Source: Paracoccaceae bacterium (lineage in GTDB: Bacteria; Pseudomonadota; Alphaproteobacteria; Rhodobacterales; Rhodobacteraceae). From it: a DNA stretch of 35,779 bases. The notes beneath the pieces were generated by a model. That model searched no databases. It saw only the letters and a list, made by a program, of their open reading frames with translations, and was not told the DNA's origin. The stretch is taken from the NCBI GenBank assembly GCA_007692585.1, contig REBU01000058.1:1-35779 (forward strand), given 5' to 3'. Numbering within the stretch: position 1 is the stretch's first letter; every line of letters begins with the position of its first letter. Positions 1 through 7,217 of the stretch are shown piece by piece. The position numbers and the translations under genes are program-made.

Positions 1-54
1 AACCCCTCTTTCCAGGTTGAAAACCTGGCGTCCTAACCGATAGACGAACGGGCC
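1..54 (-). tRNA. tRNA-Glu (anticodon TTC), truncated by window edge
   Basis: On the minus strand, reading from 54 down to 1, the sequence starts GGCCCGTTCGTC, has a D-loop TCTATCGGTTAGGAC, and an anticodon stem-loop CCAGGTTTTCAACCTGG with TTC at the anticodon. This matches bacterial glutamate tRNA. The T-loop and 3' acceptor half lie outside the window, so only about 54 of about 75 bases are present. It lies downstream of recJ on the same strand. Confidence 0.93.
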
Positions 55-146
55 AGCGCTGCGTTGAGACGGCTTTTATTCAAAGCGACTTGGCAGCGCA
101 AGAGGGCAATATGCGTTTTCAGGAAAAGCGGATGAATTTTCTTCCC

Positions 147-1898
147 TCATGGCCGAGCAGCATCTTCAATGCGAAGCTGCAGGCTGCGGCGTCCCTGCCA
201 ATGGTTTAGCTCTATCCGGCCCGCGACGTGCAGGCTTTGACCTTGTGATGTTGTAAAAAGCGGGCCCAGGTCGCTTTCAAATGCACCAAAGGCAATTCCG
301 TCCAGGCTTGCCCCCTGACCGTCCGAGAGACGCGCTCGAAGATGCGTCTCGCCAATCCTGCGAACCGACTGGATGCGCATATCCGGAAAGGCAAAGCGTG
401 GCGCCGGCGCCGCGGCGCCAAACGGGCCAGCGGCTTCCAGCAACTCCACCAATTCGACTGTTACTGCAGATGGCATCAGCACACTGTCAATCCGCAGAGT
501 CTGTGCGCCCGTTCGGGCTGCGCCCTGTGCGTCAAGCAGGGCGTCCAGCCGTGACATCGCGGCCTCCAGCTTGTCGCGCGCAACACTCAGGCCGGCAGCC
601 ATTTTGTGTCCGCCGCCTTTTTCCAACAGGCCTTCGCGAACGAGCCGTTGTACGGCCGCGCCGAGGTCAATACCGGGCACAGAGCGACCAGAGCCTTTGC
701 CCGCATCACCTTCAAAACCGATCACCACTGCCGGGCGATTGCACGCTTCTTTCAGCCGTGCCGCAGCAATTCCGATCACTCCGGGGTGCCAGCCGTCCCC
801 GGCAGCCCAGACCAACCCGCCCTCCATGCCGCGGGTCTCGGCCTGCGCCAAGGCGCTGGCGCGCACGCCAGCTTCGATCTCACGGCGCTCCGCATTCAGG
901 CGTTCCAGCTTTTCGGCGAGCGCTTCGGCCTCGACCGGATCATCGCAGGCCAGCAGGCGGGCGCCGAGATCCGCAGCCCCGATGCGCCCTCCCGCGTTGA
1001 CGCGTGGTCCCAGTACGAAGCCCAGGTGATAGGCGGCGGGCGGGACATCCAGTCGTGCCACATCCGCAAGCGCACGCAATCCGATGCGTTGGCGGCTGGC
1101 CATCACCCGAAGGCCCTGCCGAACAAAGGCGCGGTTCACGCCGATCAGGGGCGCGACATCCGCGACCGTGGCCAGTGCCACAAGATCGAGCAGTCCCATC
1201 AGATCCGGCCCGGTTTGCCCGCTGACACGCAACTGGCGATTGGCCTCGACCAACATCAGAAAAACGACGGCGGCTGCGCAGAGATGACCCAGATCGCCGC
1301 TTTCGTCCTGTCTGTTGGGATTGACCACCGCCAGCGCTGCAGGCAAGGTTTCTTCGCCCAGATGGTGATCGAGGACGATGACATCTGCGCCTTCGGCCGC
1401 GTCAATCGGCGCATGGCTGAGCGTGCCGCAATCGACGCAGATGATCAGATCATGCACAGAGGCCAGGGCCGCCATCGCGGGCGCGTTGGGGCCGTATCCT
1501 TCGTCGATCCGGTCTGGGATATACAGCGTGGCTTGGCGTCCCATTGCGCGCAGCCAGCAGATCAGCAGCGCTGCAGATGCGCCGCCATCGACATCGTAAT
1601 CAGCGAAAATGGCAATCTTTTCGGAATGCTGCACAGCTTGCAGAAACCGCGCGCTTGCCGTTTCCATGTCGTGCAGGCTGCGAGGGTCTGGCAAGAGATC
1701 GCGCAAGGCTGGTGCGAGATAGGCTTGCGCCTGATCGGGCAAGACCCCCATGCGCGCCAGCACCGCGCAGACCGCAGGGGGCAGGTCCGCCGCCTGTGCA
1801 ATCGCTTCGGACAGACGCGCTTGTGCAGGCTGCGGCCCCTGCCAGCGACGCCCAAGGGCCGAAGCCTCGACCCCCAGAAATGCGGGCAACTCATGCAT
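147..1898 (-). CDS. recJ: Single-stranded-DNA-specific 5'-3' exonuclease RecJ
   Basis: RecJ degrades single-stranded DNA 5' to 3' in RecF-pathway recombination and in mismatch and base-excision repair, in the cytoplasm. The 583-residue product has the DHH phosphoesterase signatures: DYDVDG at about residues 100-105, VDCGT at about 155, and VIVLDHH ending near residue 179. VNAGGRIG follows, and the DHHA1-type GGGHKMAAG sits in the C-terminal half. The length is normal for the family. The start at 1898 (MHELPAF) is preceded by an AGGGGA ribosome-binding site about 8 bases upstream. The gene lies after glpX and hom on the same strand, a common order in Rhodobacterales, with a gap of about 97 bases after glpX, so co-transcription is possible. 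No defect is seen. Confidence 0.96.
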   Translation of the reverse strand: MHELPAFLGVEASALGRRWQGPQPAQARLSEAIAQAADLPPAVCAVLARMGVLPDQAQAYLAPALRDLLPDPRSLHDMETASARFLQAVQHSEKIAIFADYDVDGGASAALLICWLRAMGRQATLYIPDRIDEGYGPNAPAMAALASVHDLIICVDCGTLSHAPIDAAEGADVIVLDHHLGEETLPAALAVVNPNRQDESGDLGHLCAAAVVFLMLVEANRQLRVSGQTGPDLMGLLDLVALATVADVAPLIGVNRAFVRQGLRVMASRQRIGLRALADVARLDVPPAAYHLGFVLGPRVNAGGRIGAADLGARLLACDDPVEAEALAEKLERLNAERREIEAGVRASALAQAETRGMEGGLVWAAGDGWHPGVIGIAAARLKEACNRPAVVIGFEGDAGKGSGRSVPGIDLGAAVQRLVREGLLEKGGGHKMAAGLSVARDKLEAAMSRLDALLDAQGAARTGAQTLRIDSVLMPSAVTVELVELLEAAGPFGAAAPAPRFAFPDMRIQSVRRIGETHLRARLSDGQGASLDGIAFGAFESDLGPLFTTSQGQSLHVAGRIELNHWQGRRSLQLRIEDAARP

Positions 1899-1995
1899 CG
1901 CAACGTCCCCTGACCTTGTTGCAGAGTTGAGCCTGCACCAGCTGCGTCTTGCTTAGCATACTCATGTCAGCCCTTCGGCCGGACTTTCGGCCTGT

Positions 1996-2961
1996 TCAGA
2001 CAGGGGTGCGATACTTGATCCGCCGCACTGATCCGGTTTTCGAGCGCATGATCAGCGTGTCCATCGTCACCCAGCCCGGCTCGGTCTTGATGCCGCGCAC
2101 GATGGAGCCGTCGGTGACGCCGGTCGCCGCGAAAACCACATCGCCCGTGACCATTTCATCGCGGGTATAGACCTTCTCAAGATCCTCGATCCCGGCGCGC
2201 CGCGCACGGGCGATTTCATCGTCATTGCGGAACATAAGCTTGCCCAGCATCTGCCCGCCCATGCATTTCAGCGCCGCTGCCGCCAGTACCCCTTCGGGCG
2301 CGCCGCCGGACCCCATATACATGTCGATCCCTGTCAGGCCCGGTTCGGCGCAATGAATGACACCGGCCACATCGCCATCCATGATCAGCCGGATCGCCGC
2401 CCCGGTCGAGCGCAGATCGGCAATCATTTCCTCATGGCGAGGGCGCTCGAGCACGCAGACCGAGATATCCTCGGGTGCGCAGCCCTTGGCCTTTGCCAGC
2501 GCGCGGACGCGCTCGGCGGGGCTCATCTCCATTGTCACGGTGCCGGGCGCGAAACCGGGACCGATGGCAAGCTTGTCCATATAGACGTCAGGCGCATGCA
2601 GCATCGTGCCGCGCGGGGCCATGGCGATGACGGTCAGCGCGTTGGGGAAATCCTTGGCGGTCAGCGTCGTGCCTTCGAGCGGGTCAAGCGCGATATCGAC
2701 CGCAGGGCCGTTGCCGGTGCCGACTTCCTCTCCGATATAGAGCATGGGCGCTTCATCGCGTTCACCTTCGCCGATGACGACGCAGCCCTGAATGTCGAGC
2801 ATGTTGAGCTGGCGGCGCATCGCATCCACTGCCGCCTGATCGGCGGCTTTCTCATCCCCGCGCCCGATCAGCTTCGCCGAAGCGAGGGCAGCGGCTTCGG
2901 TCACACGGGCGAGACCGAGCGAGAGCATGCGATCATGAAATTCCGGCGGCGCGATGGTCAT
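1996..2961 (-). CDS. glpX: Class II fructose-1,6-bisphosphatase GlpX
   Basis: GlpX hydrolyses fructose-1,6-bisphosphate to fructose-6-phosphate in gluconeogenesis; some homologues also act on sedoheptulose-1,7-bisphosphate. The 321-residue protein shows the metal and phosphate motifs of the class II family: IGEGERDEAPMLYIGEEVG at about residues 63-81, and the DPLEGTT signature at about 93-99. MYMGSGGAPEGVLAAAALKC lies later in the chain. The start at 2961 follows an AAAGGGA site. The gene sits between hom (upstream, gap 110 bases) and recJ. I see no class I FBPase in the window. Family assignment is firm; which bisphosphate is preferred cannot be read from sequence. Confidence 0.96.
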   Translation of the reverse strand: MTIAPPEFHDRMLSLGLARVTEAAALASAKLIGRGDEKAADQAAVDAMRRQLNMLDIQGCVVIGEGERDEAPMLYIGEEVGTGNGPAVDIALDPLEGTTLTAKDFPNALTVIAMAPRGTMLHAPDVYMDKLAIGPGFAPGTVTMEMSPAERVRALAKAKGCAPEDISVCVLERPRHEEMIADLRSTGAAIRLIMDGDVAGVIHCAEPGLTGIDMYMGSGGAPEGVLAAAALKCMGGQMLGKLMFRNDDEIARARRAGIEDLEKVYTRDEMVTGDVVFAATGVTDGSIVRGIKTEPGWVTMDTLIMRSKTGSVRRIKYRTPV

Positions 2962-3071
2962 GGTCTGTCCCTTTGTTCTGAATATGCCCTGCTTTTAGCG
3001 GCACAGGGGCGGGTGGCACAAGGCAAACTCCGGCATGTCAGCGCAAACGCGCAAGCAGGCGCGGGCTGCGA

Positions 3072-4358
3072 TCAGTCTTCCTCAATGGCCATCGCCACCG
3101 GATCGCCCAGAACCACGCCGGTCCTGATCGCCAGCGCGATGGCATGGTCAATCGCGTCGCGGGTGGTCTTGTGGGTGATGATCAGCACCGGTGCGCGCGT
3201 GTCCTGATGGCCATATTGGCGCATCCGGTTGATCGAAACCCCGGCATTGCCCAGCGCTTCGGCGACTTTCGCCAGCGCGCCGGGCTTGTCGAGAAGCCCC
3301 ATGCGCAGATACCACGGCTTGGAGCCCATCGCCTTGGCGGAAATGGCGTGTTCCAGTGTTACGGCGGGCTGGCCGAAGACCGGCAGCCGGAAGCCGCGCG
3401 CGATGTCGATGACATCGCCGATCACCGCGCTGGCTGTCGGCCCTTCACCCGCACCGGGACCGCGCAGGATGACCTGCTCGATCGCGTCGCCTTCGATCAC
3501 CACCATATTCGTGCCGCCCTTGAGCTGGCCCAGCGGACTGTCAGCAGGCACCAGACAGGGCGTCATGGATTGCTCCAACCCCCGGCCCGACATTTGCGCC
3601 ACACCCAGAAGCTTGATGCGCAGCCCCAGATCCGCTGCGGCGCGAATATCCTCGATGGAGATGCGCTCGATCCCTTCGAGGCTGATCGCGTCGAAATCCG
3701 GGCGGGTGCCGAAGGCGATGGCACTGAGCAGCGTCAGTTTATGCGCCGCATCAATCCCGCCCACATCCAGTGTGGGATCCGCCTCAAGATACCCAAGCTG
3801 GTTGGCTTCTTCAAAGACTGTCTCATAAGGCAGGCCCGAATCCTCCATCCGGGTCAGGATGTAATTGCAGGTGCCGTTCATGACGCCCTTGATGCGCGTG
3901 ATCCGGTTGCCCGCCAGCCCCTCGGTCAGCGCCTTGATCACCGGGATGCCGCCTGCCACGGCCGCTTCGAAACGCAGGGCAACCGCCTGCGCTTCGGCGG
4001 CTTCGGCGAGCGCTTGTCCATGGATCGCAAGCAGCGCCTTGTTGGCTGAGACGACATGTTTGCCCGCCGCGATGGCCGCTTCGGTCAGCGCCTTCGCAGG
4101 GCCGTTCTCGCCGCCCATCAGCTCGACCACCAGATCGACATCGGCGCGCCGCGCAAGGGCGACCGGATCATCTTCCCAGTCATAGCCAGAGATATCGATC
4201 CCGCGATTGCGGCTGCGCGAGCGGGCCGATACGGCCACGATCTCGACTGCGCGTCCGGCACGGCGGGTGATCAGATCCGCATTGGTCTGCACGATGCGTA
4301 CCAGCCCTGTGCCGACCGTTCCAAGACCCGCAATTCCGAGGCGTAAAGGGGATGTCAT
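3072..4358 (-). CDS. hom: Homoserine dehydrogenase
   Basis: This enzyme reduces aspartate-4-semialdehyde to homoserine with NAD(P)H, the branch point toward threonine and methionine. The 428-residue form begins MTSPLRLGIAGLGTVGTGLV, a Rossmann nucleotide-binding motif at the very N-terminus. VSANKALLA follows, and the catalytic-domain block NGTCNYIL...ANQLGYLEADPTLDVGGID sits in the middle. A C-terminal ACT domain (from about WYLRMGLLDKPGALAKV) suggests threonine feedback control. The reading frame extends 21 codons further upstream, but that extension does not resemble the family, and the start at 4358 has GGAG 8-10 bases upstream, so I use it. The enzyme is a stand-alone dehydrogenase, not fused to aspartokinase. 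Confidence 0.96.
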   Translation of the reverse strand: MTSPLRLGIAGLGTVGTGLVRIVQTNADLITRRAGRAVEIVAVSARSRSRNRGIDISGYDWEDDPVALARRADVDLVVELMGGENGPAKALTEAAIAAGKHVVSANKALLAIHGQALAEAAEAQAVALRFEAAVAGGIPVIKALTEGLAGNRITRIKGVMNGTCNYILTRMEDSGLPYETVFEEANQLGYLEADPTLDVGGIDAAHKLTLLSAIAFGTRPDFDAISLEGIERISIEDIRAAADLGLRIKLLGVAQMSGRGLEQSMTPCLVPADSPLGQLKGGTNMVVIEGDAIEQVILRGPGAGEGPTASAVIGDVIDIARGFRLPVFGQPAVTLEHAISAKAMGSKPWYLRMGLLDKPGALAKVAEALGNAGVSINRMRQYGHQDTRAPVLIITHKTTRDAIDHAIALAIRTGVVLGDPVAMAIEED

Positions 4359-4411
4359 GGCAAGGGCTCCGTCTGAGGGTCGTCTGGCGGCCCTGTTAGC
4401 GACTTGCGCCC

Positions 4412-4446
4412 CGGCTTGCAACGCGGCTTATGCCTGTTGCAAGCCG
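4412..4446. terminator. 11-bp perfect inverted repeat between the BASS transporter gene and hom
   Basis: CGGCTTGCAAC (4412-4422) and GTTGCAAGCCG (4436-4446) are exact inverted copies around a 13-base loop. The right arm ends one base before the stop codon of the minus-strand transporter gene (4448-4450), so the RNA hairpin would form immediately after that stop. No T-tract follows, so termination without Rho is uncertain. It could instead protect a 3' end or be a protein-binding site. Confidence 0.5.
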
Positions 4447-4447
4447 C

Positions 4448-5347
4448 TCAGCCCCCGAGCTTCGCCGCATCGCGCGCCAGCGCCTCGCGCGTGGCACTCC
4501 GGCGATACCAGAGCGTGATCGCGGTCGACGTGAGCACGATAAACAGCGAATAGAGGATGGGGATCAGCAAGACCTCTTGCTGCATCGCGCTGGTGAAGCT
4601 CAGCGTGATCACGAGCACGGCCAGCGGGCCGTTCTGGATGCCCGTCTCCAGGCTGATGGTGCGGGCGCGGTTGCTGTCCTGTCCGAGCCCGCGCGCCACC
4701 CAATAGCCGAAAAGCATACCAATCAGCCCGATGCCGATCGTCGCCATGTAGATCGGCGCGCCGGTTTCCAGCAGCAGCTGATAGTTGCGTGGCACCCAGC
4801 TGGCGATCAGAAACAGGATCACGACGACGCCCATGAAAGAGCCGATCAGCTCGATGGTCGCCCCGATATTGGGATTAAGTTTGCGCAGCACCATGCCCAG
4901 AAGCGTTGGCACCAGCAGCACGACAAGGATCTGCGCGACATTGGCGGGCGGAATCGCGAAATCGCCTGAAACCCCGGCAAGCCCCCCGTAAAAGCTCAGC
5001 AAGAGCGGCACCATCGCGACAGCGATGATGGTCGAGACGGTTGTCATCATGATCGATAGCGCCAGCACGCCTTTGGAGAAATAGGCGAAAATATTCGAAG
5101 TGGTGCCCCCCGGCATGCAGGCGATCAACAGCAGCCCCACCACCAGCGCAGGCGGCAAGCCGAGGCTGATCGCCAGCAGGAAGCCGATGAACGGCATCAC
5201 GGCAAACTGGCTGAGCAGGCCCACGAGGATGCCCTTGGGCTTGCGAAAGGCGATCAGAAAATCGCGCGGTGTCATGCTCGCCCCCATGCCGAGCATGATC
5301 ACCATCATCATCACACCCAACAGGGTGGTTTCAAGTTCGGTCAGCAT
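4448..5347 (-). CDS. Bile acid:sodium symporter (BASS/SBF) family transporter
   Basis: This 299-residue polytopic inner-membrane protein belongs to the SBF-like family of sodium-coupled organic anion transporters. It starts with a hydrophobic segment (LLGVMMMVIMLGMGASM), followed by TPRDF and by ACMPGGTTSNIFAYFSKG, the conserved family motif in the crossover region. Eight to ten membrane segments are apparent along its length, including LALSIMMTTVSTIIAVAMVP and ILVVLLVPTLLGMVL. The start at 5347 has AGGAG about 9 bases upstream and lies 2 bases after the stop of the acyl-CoA ligase gene, so the two are almost certainly co-translated. That pairing hints at a hydrophobic carboxylate substrate, such as a fatty or cyclic acid, but this is inference; bacterial members transport diverse organic anions. 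Confidence 0.9.
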   Translation of the reverse strand: MLTELETTLLGVMMMVIMLGMGASMTPRDFLIAFRKPKGILVGLLSQFAVMPFIGFLLAISLGLPPALVVGLLLIACMPGGTTSNIFAYFSKGVLALSIMMTTVSTIIAVAMVPLLLSFYGGLAGVSGDFAIPPANVAQILVVLLVPTLLGMVLRKLNPNIGATIELIGSFMGVVVILFLIASWVPRNYQLLLETGAPIYMATIGIGLIGMLFGYWVARGLGQDSNRARTISLETGIQNGPLAVLVITLSFTSAMQQEVLLIPILYSLFIVLTSTAITLWYRRSATREALARDAAKLGG

Positions 5348-5349
5348 GG

Positions 5350-7080
5350 TTACACACTCCTGCCAGATTCATCGCGCGCTTCTGCCTTCAGGTCTTTGCG
5401 CAGGATTTTCCCGATGGGGGATTTCGGCAATTCATCACGGATCACCACCGATTTCGGCACCTTGTAGGCGGCCAGATATTTGCGGCAATGCGCGATCACA
5501 TCGGCCTTGGTGATCGTGTCGGGCGCATCAGGGTTCTGGACGACATAGGCGCGCACGGCCTCGCCCGTGCCTGCATCAGGCACACCGATCACCGCAGCTT
5601 CCAGCACGGCGTCCATTTTCGACAGGCAATCCTCGACCTCGTTGGGATAGACATTGAAGCCCGAGACGAGCACCATGTCCTTCTTGCGGTCCACGATGCG
5701 CAGGAAACCCGCCTCATCCATCACGGCGACATCACCCGTAAAGACCCAGCCATTCTGCAGAGTCTTTGCGGTCTCCTCCGGGCGGTTCCAATAGCCGCGC
5801 ATGACCTGCGGGCCCTTGACCAGCAACTCGCCGGGCTTGCCGGGATCGACAGGTTCGGCGTCATCATCGACCAGCGCGACATCGGTGCCCGGCACCGGCA
5901 CCCCGATTGAACCCGCGCGCACGGGCTGGTCGAGCGGATTGAAACTGACCAGCGGCGCCGTCTCGGTCAGCCCGTAGCCTTCGGCGATGCGTGTGCCGGT
6001 GATCTGCTGCCAGCGCTCCGCCACCGCCAGATGCAACGAAGTCCCGCCCGCAATCGCGGCTTTCAGATGTTTGGGCGGGTAGGCCGCGAACCATTCCTCA
6101 TTCATCAGCCCGTTGAACAGCGTATTGACGCCTGTGATCCATGTGACCGGATAATTCTCCAGCGCGCGCTGGATATTCTGCACGGGCCGGGGCGAGGGCA
6201 CGAGGATATTGCGCGCACCCAGATCAAAGAAGGTCATCAGATTGGCTGTAAACGCGAAGATATGATAGAGCGGCAGCGCTGTCAGCACCACATCCTCGCC
6301 CGTCATGTGCCGTCCGCCCATCGCCTTGACCTGCGCAAGATTGGCGAGAATATTGCCATGCGTCAGCATCGCCGCCTTGGCCACGCCCGTTGTCCCGCCG
6401 GTATATTGCAACAGCGCCAGATCCTCGGGGCCGAGCTGGTCCCAATCCGTGACCCTGGCCGCGCCTTGGCCCAGCTTCAGCGCCTGACGGATGCGCAGCA
6501 CCGGCACCTGCAGCGCGGGCACAGGCGGCAGGCTGCGGGACCAGAGCTTCTGCACGCCGCGCACGATCATCTCTGGCAGGCGCGGGAAGAATTCCGGCAC
6601 GCCTGCAAGGACGACATGGCGGATGCCGGTCTGGGGGATGACCTCGGCCAGCTTGTCGGTGAACATATCCGAGATCACCAACACTTCGGCGCCGCTGTCG
6701 CGAAACTGGTGAACCATCTCAGGGGCGGTATAGAGCGGGTTGGTGTTGACCAGAACGCAGCCGGCCTTGAACACCCCAAAGGCCGCGACCGGATAGGCCA
6801 GTCCATTGGGCAGTTGCACCGCCACACGCGCCCCTGGTGTCAGGCCGCAGTGATGGCGCAGATAGGATGCGAAGGCATCCGACATTGCCCCCAGTTGACC
6901 GTAACTGAGCGTCCCATTCATCCCGTTGGGCACCACGCAGGTGAAGGCGCGGCGCTTGGCGTGGCGCTGCGTGGTGTCCGAGATCAGATGCGCCAGCGAT
7001 GTATGCGCATGATCAGGTAACTCTGGCGCAATCTCTGTGCCATAGGCCGCCAACCACGGGCGTGGCTTAATTTCTGTCAC
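5350..7080 (-). CDS. fadD: Long-chain fatty acid-CoA ligase (FadD-like)
   Basis: This adenylate-forming enzyme converts a carboxylic acid, ATP and CoA to acyl-CoA via an acyl-AMP, the entry step of beta-oxidation. It has the P-loop YTGGTTGVAKAA, the adenylate motif GYGLTETAPLVSFNP, the hinge region VDRKKDMVLVSGFNVYPNEVE, and the C-terminal catalytic-lysine region KSPIGKILRKDL. I place the start at a GTG at 7080, giving 576 residues beginning (M)TEIKPRPWLAAYG, because a strong GGGGAGG site lies 6 bases upstream. An ATG 16 codons further up would read through that site. The long-chain preference is by similarity only; ORF lengths of 560-580 are usual for FadD. It heads a two-gene unit with the BASS transporter. 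Confidence 0.9.
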   Translation of the reverse strand: MTEIKPRPWLAAYGTEIAPELPDHAHTSLAHLISDTTQRHAKRRAFTCVVPNGMNGTLSYGQLGAMSDAFASYLRHHCGLTPGARVAVQLPNGLAYPVAAFGVFKAGCVLVNTNPLYTAPEMVHQFRDSGAEVLVISDMFTDKLAEVIPQTGIRHVVLAGVPEFFPRLPEMIVRGVQKLWSRSLPPVPALQVPVLRIRQALKLGQGAARVTDWDQLGPEDLALLQYTGGTTGVAKAAMLTHGNILANLAQVKAMGGRHMTGEDVVLTALPLYHIFAFTANLMTFFDLGARNILVPSPRPVQNIQRALENYPVTWITGVNTLFNGLMNEEWFAAYPPKHLKAAIAGGTSLHLAVAERWQQITGTRIAEGYGLTETAPLVSFNPLDQPVRAGSIGVPVPGTDVALVDDDAEPVDPGKPGELLVKGPQVMRGYWNRPEETAKTLQNGWVFTGDVAVMDEAGFLRIVDRKKDMVLVSGFNVYPNEVEDCLSKMDAVLEAAVIGVPDAGTGEAVRAYVVQNPDAPDTITKADVIAHCRKYLAAYKVPKSVVIRDELPKSPIGKILRKDLKAEARDESGRSV

Positions 7081-7217
7081 GACAAACCTCCCCCCCGCGT
7101 CCCATCGCGGGTCTCCGGGGTCCACCATTCCCCAGCGCAGGCGCTACGACAAGCCCTGACGTGACGCGCGCTGTCGAAATAACCTTGCGTCAGAACGTGC
7201 CGCGCGCCTTGCGCGGG

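Noticed and set aside
606-1913. A long plus-strand open frame (435 codons) opposite recJ
   Set aside because: It is antisense to a fully convincing RecJ, its translation is rich in Arg, Ala, Gln and His without recognisable motifs, and high GC content makes such shadow frames common.
7200-7216. CCGCGC/GCGCGG hairpin after the moeA fusion gene as terminator
   Set aside because: Only six base pairs in highly GC-repetitive DNA and no T-tract; likely chance.
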